Shown: positions 50,901 to 58,785 of the stretch, one piece after another
How positions within the stretch are numbered: the first letter of the stretch is position 1
How the letters are laid out: the number at the start of each line of letters is the position of its first letter
Assembly (NCBI RefSeq): GCF_004360225.1
Contig: NZ_SNUA01000022.1
Coordinates: forward strand, 1-61,464
DNA: 61,464 nucleotides
DNA from: Alcanivorax sp. 24
Lineage (GTDB): Bacteria > Pseudomonadota > Gammaproteobacteria > Pseudomonadales > Alcanivoracaceae
Direction of reading: 5' to 3'
Translations under genes and position numbers: made by a program
Notes under the pieces: model-generated
What the model was told of the DNA's origin: nothing
Databases searched by the model: none
The model's input: only the letters and a program-made list of their open reading frames with translations

Positions 50901-51455
50901 GAAGTGATTCAACTTATTTACCGTTCGAACAAAGAGGGAGACAAAGCCGAAGAGCCTTCTGATGAACAAAAGGCTATAGCCACCAACGCCTACCGATTGC
51001 TCAGTGAGTGGACTAGACCGCCTGGACTTAGGGATGACGGAACGTTTGATTCTGGGCACTTAAAAGGTTGGCTTCAAAGGGTTAGAGAGGTCTGTATAGA
51101 GACAGGTCATTTGGAAGTTGCACTTATCAACATTGGCGAAGCCTTAATTTATTCACCTGCCGATGAAGATGGTTTATGGATCAACAAAACCGTGGCTGGA
51201 GCGCTGAATGATCGCTACTCGGACGAGATGCGTGATGGTTTCAGAACCGCTTTGTACAACTCTCGCGGTGTTCACACGGTTGACCCATCCGGTAAGCCGG
51301 AAATGGATCTAGCTGAGAAGTACGGGAAGAAGGCCGAGGATGCTGAGAACGCAGGCTTCCACAGGTTAGCAGTGACCTTGCGGGGCTTATCAGAAAGCTA
51401 TGTCAGGGAGGCAGAGTGGGTGAGGTCAGATTTTGGAAAGGATAACGATGAATGA
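47922..51455 (+). CDS. Giant nuclease-helical repeat protein, candidate phage sensor-effector
   Basis: The 1177-residue protein starts with GTG after taggaga. Its first 180 residues look like a PD-(D/E)XK nuclease: FSTGGGGLHFEAQVQASF with E18, IDGYDTDDLIVYV with D59, and LIGQVKHA with Q78-x-K80. The remainder appears helical and repeat-like, including WANRPGNSLTDILLPWMP, a phrase I associate with large STAND-type (Avs-like) proteins. I see no Walker A motif, so an ATPase domain seems to be lacking. The 107-bp gap after the HEPN gene has no terminator. It is the last gene of the intact trio. Confidence 0.65.
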   Translation: MSKLSNPFSTGGGGLHFEAQVQASFVALMLTGGFAPSLPCWPISEIKLQGKIDGYDTDDLIVYVKNTDLKERRKLIGQVKHAISVTKRDAVFGEVIQSAWNDFNNPATFSQNKDVIALITGPLNGVDAKNVPWLLNQARHTKNVDEFLRNVKQANFSPSKSVEKLEAIKHHLKVANGGTDVREADLYSFLRHFHLLGYDLGGEAGVIISLLHSHISQFHPQYPHWLWSRLVDIVQSWNQDAGTITHNNLPEDVIDAFKQKVVTEVPERLRASRETHEANWEQHPDASYIALATLIGSWNENQECDVRTLTALLGIDYDDWIKKAREILHQSGSPLSLKNGVWNVLNRSELWRQLGSRILDQNLNIFKELAVSILKESDPAFELPSDERYAARVHGKVPNWSPAIRQGVAEGLAILGALPEYCNNCSQGNAEITAVLAIREIFDGADWRLWGSLNNLLPSLAEAAPREFLEAVQRALRLEPSPFDELFAQEGNGFNGSNYMTGLLWALEGLAWEEQFLVPVCDLLAELASHDPGGQWANRPGNSLTDILLPWMPHTLASIEKRKVAVQTVLSEWPDVGWNLLLSLLPNQHQTTSGTHKPKWREAIPDDWEKGVTTNEYWQQTSTYAELVVSAAGQDVGKLSDLIDRFESLTKPAFDQLIETLSSDAIKGLPEEQKQSLWRRLSKFTKKHRRHADAKWALPNELIAPIEVAMEGLAPTDPFLLYAELFSGRDFDLYEESGNWKEQRIKLDERRTSVVQKITEQYGIDGAIRFAESVTSPRDFGAALAAIATPEIEKTLLPDFLDSENEKHLDVVSAFIWRRRHDEGWAWCDRLNRAEWSHRQIGQFLACLPFTRDAWERVGQWLGKHEGQYWNRASAFPYEAEEDIGYAIDKLLEYGRPHAAINCLERMLHSKNTIDPSQCVRALLGALKSSEPNHAMDSYHMVELIKHLQSDSSVSDDDLFRVEWAYLPLLNQLDGNKPVFLHRKLANEPDFFCEVIQLIYRSNKEGDKAEEPSDEQKAIATNAYRLLSEWTRPPGLRDDGTFDSGHLKGWLQRVREVCIETGHLEVALINIGEALIYSPADEDGLWINKTVAGALNDRYSDEMRDGFRTALYNSRGVHTVDPSGKPEMDLAEKYGKKAEDAENAGFHRLAVTLRGLSESYVREAEWVRSDFGKDNDE

Positions 51456-51539
51456 TAACCACTGCTAATCCGGGGCCTTACAAGTGAAAGTGGTCGATAC
51501 CTTGTTAAAGGTTATCCGAGACGTCGCCATATTTAACCC

Positions 51540-51971
51540 AGACATCCAGGTAGCCCTGCCAGCGTCCTCTAGCAGACCGTGACCTCCACTGGCACGGCGG
51601 TGGTTGCACCGGTCCGGGATAAAATTCGGGGGGAAGATGGCAGCGCGGATTTCGGGTCCGCCGTGGCAGCGACCGGCCAGTCCCTGAAAGGCGGTTATCA
51701 CCTCAAGAAACGGCTGGAGGACGTCAGCTGGACGCTGCTGGGTAAAATAGAGGAGAGCCAGGGGAAGGTTTCGACTAGTGTGAGTCTGGTGACATTGACG
51801 ATGAAGGCCACGACCGTGACTGGAAGCGAGTGTGCGTCGTTACCGATCACGGTTGGCCGCTTCTGCCCCGGGGGCTCCCCAAAGTTGACTTGCCCAGCGT
51901 ACTGGCTGAGAGCAAATGGGTTCGCTGCGGCGTGCCCAAAGCCGGTGAGGAAATCCAGGAGCGATTGTTCC
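51540..51971 (+). pseudogene. pglZ: Decayed BREX phosphatase gene pglZ (type B-like)
   Basis: Two frames hold fragments of one protein. From 51579 one frame reads TAVVAPVRDKIRGEDGSADF and SLKGGYHLKKRLED. From about 51782 another reads ESGDIDDEGHDRDWKRVCVV, TDHGWPLLPRGLPKVDLP and VLAESKWVRCG. The VVTDHGW...LPKVDLP block is what I know from PglZ. Residues seem to be deleted between GHDR and WKRV. The frame is cut at 51971 where an IS66 end begins. In BREX type 1 pglZ follows pglX, as it does here with three genes between. Confidence 0.6.
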
Positions 51972-52841
51972 GTAAGCGTCCGGCAGTCACATCTTGTTAG
52001 TGATGACCGGTTGTCAGTTGTGCGGCAGGAGTTCGCCAATGGGCATCGGCAGCCGGTTAAGCACGTCCTTCAGATGGGCGTAAGGATCGTGGCCGTTCAG
52101 CTTTGCCGATTGGACCAGGCTCATCACGCTGGCCGCTGTGTAGGAAACCGGCGAACAGCCAGTTATTGCGCCCCAGTCGCCCAGGGCCGGATCCGGTTTT
52201 CCACCTGGTTGTTGTCGATCGGCACCGCCCCATCATCCAGGTAGCGCATCTGCGCCGTCCAGCGTTTCAGGCTGTAATCCAATGCTCTGGCAGTACCCGA
52301 ACCGCCCGGCACCTTCTGCCGTTGCAAGATCATCCATTGGTACAGGGCTTGGGCAATGGGCCGGGCTTGTTCGTCGCGTAGACGCTGTCGGTCTTGATCC
52401 GGGAAGTCCTTGAGTTCCCTTTCGATGCCGTTTCACGCCCGGATGGCCAACTTGCTCTTGCTGGCCGCATGTAGGTCGTGGAAATTGCGCCGCGCGTAGA
52501 CCTGGCACTGATGGGCCTGCTTATCAGGCCATTCCTCGACGCGAGAGCCGTCTGAGCGAGCCACTTCAATGCGGATGTGGTCGTGTCGATCCCCGGGTCG
52601 GGGCCTTGTGAGCGACGCCGATGCTGAAGTGGGCGACACCGCCAAGGGCACTAAGACCGGCGATACCTCATTACAGGTTTGCTGCGCTTCCCGAATCCAT
52701 CACTGGACCAGATTGGCGTTGAGTTGATTGTCCAGGGCAATCTGGGACGTGGACATGCCATGTGGCCACGATGTGGGCCTTGAACTCACGGGAAAAGTGA
52801 CGGCGACGTTGGCGCTGGTTTTGGGGTTGAGGTACGCTTAC
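51972..52841 (-). mobile_element. IS66-family element remnant
   Basis: Both ends carry the IS66-type terminus: GTAAGCGTCC at 51972 and its inverted counterpart ending ...ACGCTTAC at 52841. Inside, minus-strand fragments of transposase genes appear in several frames: REFKAHIVA (TnpA-like), EEWPDKQAHQCQVYARRN, RYLDDGAVPIDNNQVENR and the C-terminal LPMPIGELLPHN. The 870 bp is far shorter than a full IS66 (about 2.5 kb). No matching 8-bp target duplication is seen (attgttcc left, tacgaagc right). The stretch 52842-53024 shows nothing recognisable. Confidence 0.8.
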
Positions 52842-53024
52842 TACGAAGCGTTCAGTGCGAATTGAAAAAATCGCACATCCGGATTCCCTACTCTCAGGGC
52901 AAGGCTGTAAAAGATAGTTCGATGTATGCCATCGTCCGGAATAGGAAAGAAGCCGCGCTCTTTCGAGCTATCTTTACCAGATATCCGTCTCTGATTCTCT
53001 AATCTAAGCCAACGGACCGGGTTG

Positions 53025-53819
53025 CTAGTTTTCGTCTAATTCTGACCTTATGAGGGCGGTTTCATCTTCCCACCAAACCAAAGAGAGAACGGAGCCTCTC
53101 CCAACTCGCACGGAATCCTCAACAACCACATAGTGTTCGACACCAGCATGATTGACCCATTCATCCGCATCCACAGTGGTGGGGCCTGGGGAAGCTATAC
53201 TGGCATCCACTCGGAGGCTATGAGCTACTGAATTCCTGCCAATCAGTCTGTTAACGCGTATTGAAAGAGGTATGTCGGGATGCCTCCAGCTCCAACGGTA
53301 TCCTCCGTTGTTCGAGCAGACAACAATTGCAGGAAAGCTACCCAGTTCAACCAAGCGTATCGCAGCTGCGGTCAAACTGACTCGAAATTGCCTTCCTAGG
53401 GCGGAGGCGTTGGCCATGGTGGCAGCCATGCCTCGAGCTGCTTCTTTGAAAAGGTAAGTAGGCATCAATAGCTCAACCGCAAACCGATTTGCGGCCGCTT
53501 CTCTGTCACCCTTATAGTCCTTAAGTTTAAACGGCGTCAGGTCCTTGGAGCGGCAACTGACGGAAACTTGCCCATGATCTTGAGCCCAATGCCCCAATTC
53601 GTGAGCGATTGAGAATCTCTGTCGCTCAATTGATGCATCTTGATCAACCGTGATGATAGCCTTGTTGCCCTTCCCTACGATTCGAGCAGCACAGCTGGTC
53701 AGCTCTCTGTACTTAACTCGTACGCCACAGAAGTACGCCATGACTTCTATATCAACGTCGTCAGGGCTCAGGATTCCCATCTCCTGCCAGAGCCTTTCTG
53801 GCGTAATATTTCGCCTCAT
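53025..53819 (-). CDS. ImmA/IrrE family metallopeptidase
   Basis: The 264-residue protein has the gluzincin-type motif in RFSIAHELGHWAQDH (H73, E74, H77) and later zinc-ligand candidates in the YKGDREAAANRFAVELLMP stretch. ImmA-type peptidases cleave phage or ICE repressors, and IrrE-type proteins act in DNA-damage responses. Its ATG shares a base with the stop of the preceding gene. It ends a three-gene operon with a sigma-like factor. Its 3' end contains one copy of a 17-bp repeat that recurs upstream of the operon. Confidence 0.88.
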   Translation of the reverse strand: MRRNITPERLWQEMGILSPDDVDIEVMAYFCGVRVKYRELTSCAARIVGKGNKAIITVDQDASIERQRFSIAHELGHWAQDHGQVSVSCRSKDLTPFKLKDYKGDREAAANRFAVELLMPTYLFKEAARGMAATMANASALGRQFRVSLTAAAIRLVELGSFPAIVVCSNNGGYRWSWRHPDIPLSIRVNRLIGRNSVAHSLRVDASIASPGPTTVDADEWVNHAGVEHYVVVEDSVRVGRGSVLSLVWWEDETALIRSELDEN

Positions 53820-54238
53820 CAGCTGTCACCTTCGCCGTTTAGCTCGGCGAGATCTTCCAATATACCGGCGATTTCTTCGTCGGATAAATCGGAGGGGTCA
53901 TCCAACTCTCTGAAAGCCAGAGTTGCTGAATCTGACCAGCGATGCCCACCGGTCAGTATTAGGGTGAGCAACGAGCGCCGCTCTTCCGCCGTTCTTGGCA
54001 AGCTCGACTCTCTAATAATGAATTTCTCTTTATCCAACGCGTCTCTCGTAGCTTCATAAGGCGTAACGTTGACGTCGCCGACTGAATGCCGGATAAGATT
54101 TCTCACAATACTGCTTGTCTGGTCCGCATCCGCACCAAACTCCCGCATAATCATTTTATCTGACATTTCGGCAGTTTCATCTGACAGTGCATCCAAGACA
54201 GCATGCCAGCGTTCTAGATCGCTTCGAGCTCCCGTCAT
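53819..54238 (-). CDS. Unknown protein between sigma-like factor and ImmA/IrrE peptidase
   Basis: The 139-residue product is acidic and helical (DALSDETAEMSDKMIMREFGA, then ELDDPSDLSDEEIAGILEDL). No domain is recognised. Its start overlaps the sigma-like gene by four bases, and its stop shares one base with the peptidase start, so all three are tightly coupled. By position it could be an anti-sigma factor or repressor cleaved by the peptidase. That is an inference only. Confidence 0.6.
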   Translation of the reverse strand: MTGARSDLERWHAVLDALSDETAEMSDKMIMREFGADADQTSSIVRNLIRHSVGDVNVTPYEATRDALDKEKFIIRESSLPRTAEERRSLLTLILTGGHRWSDSATLAFRELDDPSDLSDEEIAGILEDLAELNGEGDS

Positions 54239-54813
54239 GGTGCGTTCTCCTCGGCAATTAACCTGCTGACGACACGGCGGAGTCTTTTTCGCGCAGAGTC
54301 GTACTGATTCTGAGACATGTGGAACTGGGATTGGGTTTCACTAGCTGTCAAGCCCTCGCCGAGGGCAAGTGCTAGCGCCTGTGCATGCGGGTCATTAGCG
54401 AGCTTGCTTGCGACCTTCTCAAGCATCTCATGCGCGTACACCTCATCGGCTGGATCAGAGTTTGTGCCGGCTTCTGTAGTGAAATCACCGGCATCCGGAT
54501 TTCCAGACGGATCTACTTCAACAGTCACCTCATGTTGGCTAACAAGGACCGCGTGTTTGGCTTTGGATGAGACGATGCTGCCAAAGACCATCCGCATAAA
54601 AGTCGCTGTTTCAACGCCTCTTGGCCACCGTCTGACACCTGAGATCACTCGGTCGAGCCCTTCAGCTAGTAAATCGTCAGGGTCGCAATCTCGAAGCTTA
54701 TGTGCCTGGAGCTCCGCTATGCGTCTTAGCCGTAGGAGGTCCGCTTTCAACAGACATGATAGCTTGGCGTTCACCTCGTTCGTGCTGAGATAGTCTTCCT
54801 CACTACGCGTCAT
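54235..54813 (-). CDS. Sigma-70-like transcription factor
   Basis: The 192-residue protein has the layout of an ECF-like sigma factor. A region-2-like part reads CDPDDLLAEGLDRVISGVRR, a linker follows, and a region-4-like helix-turn-helix reads GLTASETQSQFHMSQNQYDS with RKRLRRVV. The first part is divergent, so it may be an accessory regulator rather than a full sigma factor. It heads a minus-strand operon with an unknown protein and an ImmA/IrrE peptidase. Confidence 0.65.
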   Translation of the reverse strand: MTRSEEDYLSTNEVNAKLSCLLKADLLRLRRIAELQAHKLRDCDPDDLLAEGLDRVISGVRRWPRGVETATFMRMVFGSIVSSKAKHAVLVSQHEVTVEVDPSGNPDAGDFTTEAGTNSDPADEVYAHEMLEKVASKLANDPHAQALALALGEGLTASETQSQFHMSQNQYDSARKRLRRVVSRLIAEENAP

Positions 54814-54964
54814 CCCCCCCCTCCTAGACAGTTACTTCTCTCTAGTTTCCTGATTTGGACATGATGATGAGCGTCCAAATTTCCCTTCTCAGGAGAATAC
54901 ACCTCATAAGGGGCGGTTTCATCTTCCGCTCCTTTCCAAAATGACGTGTTTAGAGGTAAAAGGC

Positions 54965-55237
54965 ATGGTAATTGAAAGAGCAGTATTTCAGACAGCGAAA
55001 GACAGAGATGGCGATATCACAGCATTGTGCAACTCCGGACAGTTTTGGTCGCCCCGACGGAAAGCGGATGCGATTAGGGACATTGAGGGTGGTGCGTATA
55101 AGTACTACGTTCCAATGAAGGACGGATCAAGAACACCGATTCGAGTGGTTGATGGCCCAAATGGGAAGTATCTTAGGTCCGATTGGGACAAAACCGAACG
55201 AAATAATCTTGATCATCTGCCTGATTGCACCTGCTAA
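54965..55237 (+). CDS. DUF3892-like small protein
   Basis: The start at 54965 (MVIERAVFQTAKD) has a gaggtaaaa site upstream; an ATG at 54941 is an alternative. The 90-residue product resembles DUF3892: DGDITALCNSGQFWSPRRKA, then AIRDIEGGAYKYYV and a Cys-containing tail. The function is unknown. A DUF2188 gene follows after 15 bases, and the pair is divergent from the sigma-like operon. Confidence 0.75.
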   Translation: MVIERAVFQTAKDRDGDITALCNSGQFWSPRRKADAIRDIEGGAYKYYVPMKDGSRTPIRVVDGPNGKYLRSDWDKTERNNLDHLPDCTC

Positions 55238-55252
55238 AAAGGGGGCTGAGCA

Positions 55253-55489
55253 ATGACGAAGAAACGGAATATCCACATCGTCCCACACAAAGATGGCTGG
55301 GCTTCCCGGCGTGAAGGCGGTTCCCGGGCATCAAGTGTTCATCGTACGCAGGCTGAGGCTATGCGGCAGGGGCGCGACATGGCCAAGAAAGATCGGGTGG
55401 AGTTGGTCACGCATGGCAGGGACGGTCGAATCCGGGATTCTGATAGTTACGGTAATGATCCGAATCCTCCGAGAGACAGAAAGCACTAA
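55253..55489 (+). CDS. DUF2188 family small protein
   Basis: The 78-residue basic protein matches DUF2188: HIVPHKDGWASRREGGSRAS, then TQAEAMRQGRDMAKKDRVEL and GRDGRIRDSDSYGNDP. These proteins are short, widespread, and of unknown function. A gctgagc-type purine stretch lies upstream of the ATG. It is probably co-transcribed with the DUF3892 gene. Confidence 0.85.
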   Translation: MTKKRNIHIVPHKDGWASRREGGSRASSVHRTQAEAMRQGRDMAKKDRVELVTHGRDGRIRDSDSYGNDPNPPRDRKH

Positions 55490-55859
55490 TGGGTTACACA
55501 GCCAGGGACGGCTCTTGGAACATTGCGGATGACGTGGATGGAAGGCATCTATCCTGTAATAACGACGCTTGTAGAATCGAAGTAATGCTCCTGCAGTTGC
55601 GCCATGCTCTTATAAGGTCTCTGGAGATTTGACAGTCTCTGCCAAGAGAGCCTTTGCGACGTTAATGGCAGAACCGTTTGCTCCTCTGTTTTCGTCCTCC
55701 GACGGGATGGAGAAAATGGGAGGCGTTGACTGGTGGCCGCGCCACGTTCGGGTAGCCCTGTATGAACCGCTCTGGGGCACAAGCCGCGCATTAGACCTGT
55801 CCGCAAATGTGGATCTCCGTAAAGGCCACTGACGATCTAAACCCTGTTACGGACACCGA

Positions 55860-56400
55860 GCAGTGATGAAAACCGGACAATCTAAATTGATGGAATGCGG
55901 TCAAACCGCGCTGACGTTGACATGCCCAAGCGCCCAGATCCGGATTTGGTCTTCCGCCCAGTTGTTTGTCGATCGGCACCGCACCATTGTCCAGGTGGCG
56001 CGTCAGCACCGCCCAGAGTTTCAGGCTATGGTCCAACGCCTTGACCCGTCCGGGACTTTTTGCCGTCGCGCGATCATCCATTGGTGCAGGATGCCGGCTA
56101 TGGGCTGGGCCTTTTCGTGTCAGTACCGCTGCCGGTCTTAGTCGGGCAGGTCCTTGAGGTCGCGTTCGATGCTATACAGCGCGTGGGCGGCCAGCTCACT
56201 CCTGTTGGCCAGGTGCAGCTCGTGGAACTTACGATGAGTGAGGGGCAGGCAGCCGATTTCAGTGATGCCCTCGCCGAAGCCCGCCTTGTAGCCAGCGTAA
56301 TCGTTATACACCAGCTTGCCCGTTACCAAGACAAATTTCTACCATGGTGGTTTTGCCGTCTGTGTTCAGATGCTGATTTAATGGGCTTGTCTGGACTTTA
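55860..56400 (-). mobile_element. Second IS66-family transposase remnant
   Basis: Minus-strand fragments in several frames correspond to the same transposase region as in the 51972-52841 remnant: VYNDYAGYKAGFGEGITEIG, KFHELHLANRSELAAHALYS, IERDLKDLPD, then QWMIARRQKVP. Stops and shifts interrupt it. No clear GTAAGCG terminus was found, so the ends are approximate. The rest of the gap 55490-56452 contains nothing I can identify. Confidence 0.75.
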
Positions 56401-56452
56401 ACATCGTTTGCCATCTTGCAACCTCCCACCGGGGTTCCCTGTAACGCTGAAA

Positions 56453-57115
56453 TCAGGTTCTGTGCTGAATTGGTCTGACGTAGTGATTGTGGAGCTCTGC
56501 GAAAAGGTGTGTGAGCATGGGAAGGTTGTTAACGCAATCCGTTGCTAACTCCTCTGTAGCCTGCCATGCCGAACCCGTGTGCATAAAGTCGTTCCGCACC
56601 TCAGACGCTATTATCATCAGCTCTGAAACCGCGACGAAACTACAGCCTTCGGTCGAGACTTCTTCTACCGCGACACGCCATTTTGAGCCGACGACGGACT
56701 TGAAAAGTTGCCCGAAACGTTGGTTGGCCAGCTTGTTGTCGCTGAGCAGCCGGTCGATTATTCCTTGTGGCAACTGTTGGGCCTCCATGTGTTCTTTAAG
56801 GAACTGAACCAGAAGAGCCTCCCGTAGAGCACAGAAGAATACGATTGTTCCAACAGCGCCCGTTTGCGGGCCATGAATTGGGCCGACAGGGGCATTTGAG
56901 TGATAGGCCTGATGAACGAGGTCGACTAGAATGTGGATAGTCACCGGGAAGTATAGGCGCCCGCTTTCACTAGGTAGCCCGCAAGACTTACACGCGTTAC
57001 CGGGCCGCATACGCTGCATGTCGCGGTCCACCACTCCGCAATGCCCGCATAAGAACCAAGGGCATGCAAGCAGGCTCGCGTCTTGATCTTTGATTAATGC
57101 AAGAGAGGTTTCCAT
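56453..57115 (-). CDS. Zinc-ribbon plus HEPN-like protein
   Basis: The 220-residue protein has a zinc ribbon (CGHC at 23-26 and CKSC at 42-45) followed by a helical domain with SEVRNDFMHTG. This gives the Rx4H motif R174-H179 of HEPN proteins. It has no signal or membrane segment. It is the last of five same-strand genes of similar low GC. RNA cleavage or binding as a defence activity is an inference from the motif and neighbours. Confidence 0.6.
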   Translation of the reverse strand: METSLALIKDQDASLLACPWFLCGHCGVVDRDMQRMRPGNACKSCGLPSESGRLYFPVTIHILVDLVHQAYHSNAPVGPIHGPQTGAVGTIVFFCALREALLVQFLKEHMEAQQLPQGIIDRLLSDNKLANQRFGQLFKSVVGSKWRVAVEEVSTEGCSFVAVSELMIIASEVRNDFMHTGSAWQATEELATDCVNNLPMLTHLFAELHNHYVRPIQHRT

Positions 57116-57196
57116 AGACTTTAATGCTTGCAGAATGCGTGTTGTTGGAATGGCTGTGAAGCCGTCATGGAAAAAGTATCTCCGTGCCTTCGATGA

Positions 57197-57997
57197 TTAG
57201 GCATGTGTTCCCTCCAAGTGCATCGGGGTATTATTTAAAATAACGCTTCCTATATCCGGTCTTTCTTTCATCAATATTTTGGAAAATACACTTTGAAAAA
57301 AAGGAGCAACCCAGTATTGAGAATTCTCTGGTGGGGTCACGCCGCACTCAAGATGATCTAGGTAGTCACTAGATGTCATGTAGTACTGGCAGATAGTACA
57401 AATGTAAGACAAGTGAAGAATGAATATAGATCTTACATCTTCCGACAGCTCATCTAAAGAGCTAGCTCTGTCTTTCAAATAGATGTCCCTGTCGTTAAGA
57501 AGAACATTTTGAAAATAGTTGTAATGCGTGTGGTTGTTGCAGCGTTTCCTGATTTTTCTGTATGAATCGTCGATATATAGAAGGTCGTTTATTTCTTTAA
57601 GATCCCTGCTATTCCTTATGTACTGTGACATTATCCTGTATTCTGGGATTCGCTCCTTTCCATGCAGCCAGTTATTGACTTTTTCTACTATGTGGTTCTC
57701 GATATCTCGATGGTCCCTGAGATATAAATTTGAGTAGGCGTTTATAATGACTGAATCAAAATACTTCCTGATTAGGCTATAGCAATCATTGATTCTTCCT
57801 TTTTCAAGAAGAACCCTTATCGAATCAACCGTTCCCTGGATTGACGAGTACACGTAAGTATCCATACTTACGAAAGCCGTAATGCCTATGGCGGCGAAAC
57901 TCATGACGGACATGGACAAGCTATGATAAAAATCAATATACTTATCCAGCTCGGAAAACACCTTATGCCCGCGATACTGTTCGTCACTCACCATCAT
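57197..57997 (-). CDS. Helical protein with HEPN-like motif, unknown
   Basis: This 266-residue AT-rich gene encodes a mostly helical protein. An early hydrophobic stretch (SLSMSVMSFAAIGITAFVSM) could be a buried helix or a membrane segment. IRKRCNNHTHYNYF supplies an R-x5-H spacing (R152-H158) that would fit the looser HEPN pattern. The fit is weaker than in the two neighbours. It lies 23 bases after the 213-residue HEPN-like gene on the same strand. The function is unknown. Confidence 0.5.
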   Translation of the reverse strand: MMVSDEQYRGHKVFSELDKYIDFYHSLSMSVMSFAAIGITAFVSMDTYVYSSIQGTVDSIRVLLEKGRINDCYSLIRKYFDSVIINAYSNLYLRDHRDIENHIVEKVNNWLHGKERIPEYRIMSQYIRNSRDLKEINDLLYIDDSYRKIRKRCNNHTHYNYFQNVLLNDRDIYLKDRASSLDELSEDVRSIFILHLSYICTICQYYMTSSDYLDHLECGVTPPENSQYWVAPFFQSVFSKILMKERPDIGSVILNNTPMHLEGTHA

Positions 57998-58020
57998 ATA
58001 AAAGCTACTCTTTCTTGAGC

Positions 58021-58662
58021 CTAACGCCAGTCGCAGCTTTTTAGGCCGCCCCCGTGACCTTTAAGAAATGCCTCTCTATCTTCTTCAGGAATCTGCTCAG
58101 CCAAAAACTTAACTCGATGCTGAAATAGTCTATTGAATTCGCGGCATAACCAGTAAAATGCGACAGTGTGACAATGCATGTCTTCATCTGTGACCTGAAT
58201 ATCATAGTACGTTCTTGGATGGGTGAGACGGTTCCGGGCGTCTTTTGCCTGAAGAAAATCTCGATAGCTTTCGCCTCCAGCATCAAGTTGGAATTCAGCT
58301 AGGCCCCAAGTCTTGGCCGCAAGCTTAAATGTAAGCTTGAGGTTGTCTTCTAGGGGCAGGAACTTCTGATCCCTGGGTCCAGGAGTAATAGAAAGGCCAC
58401 CTAGAACGCCTAGCTCTTTCTGGGATAGACGATCTTTACCGCCCTCCAGTCTAAGAGTTGAGCGTATCTCTGACTTTATGATTTCCGCCGAAGCTTCTAT
58501 AAGGGCAAATATTGCTCGAACGGTTGTCCGACGCAGGAACTGAGAATCTCTCCGTTCTTCCAGCACCTTATAAGCGCGCGTGACATCCGCTTGCAACTCC
58601 TCGAAGAGCTCGTAGGTTCGAACAAGGCCCTCTTTTTTGCTGATGTCTGGTTTGGTTGGCAA
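58021..58662 (-). CDS. HEPN-like protein
   Basis: The 213-residue product has an N-terminal helical part (YELFEELQADVTRAYKVLEE), a central helix IFALIEASAEIIKSEI and the motif KDARNRLTHPRTY, a clear Rx4H (R143-H148) followed by the Pro often seen in HEPN domains. It contains no other domain. The gene is 23 bases upstream of the 266-residue gene and 123 bases downstream of the 183-residue gene. It is a candidate ribonuclease toxin or defence effector. Confidence 0.65.
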   Translation of the reverse strand: MPTKPDISKKEGLVRTYELFEELQADVTRAYKVLEERRDSQFLRRTTVRAIFALIEASAEIIKSEIRSTLRLEGGKDRLSQKELGVLGGLSITPGPRDQKFLPLEDNLKLTFKLAAKTWGLAEFQLDAGGESYRDFLQAKDARNRLTHPRTYYDIQVTDEDMHCHTVAFYWLCREFNRLFQHRVKFLAEQIPEEDREAFLKGHGGGLKSCDWR

Positions 58663-58785
58663 AGATTCCCTCTTTGGTTACTAAAACGCGGTTACAGCAT
58701 CAAAGTGTAGCTGGCACTTTGATGACATCTACCACAAGAAATCTCAGCGAAACGGAGGTCGCACATGAGACGATTGTTAGCTGAC

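Larger units (their letters stand above)
53054..54927. repeat. 17-bp direct repeats flanking the sigma-like/ImmA operon
   Basis: GGGCGGTTTCATCTTCC occurs at 53054-53070, within the 3' end of the peptidase gene, and again at 54911-54927, upstream of the operon. The bases to the left are also similar (cttatga and ctcataa). The copies bound the operon almost exactly. Confidence 0.65.
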
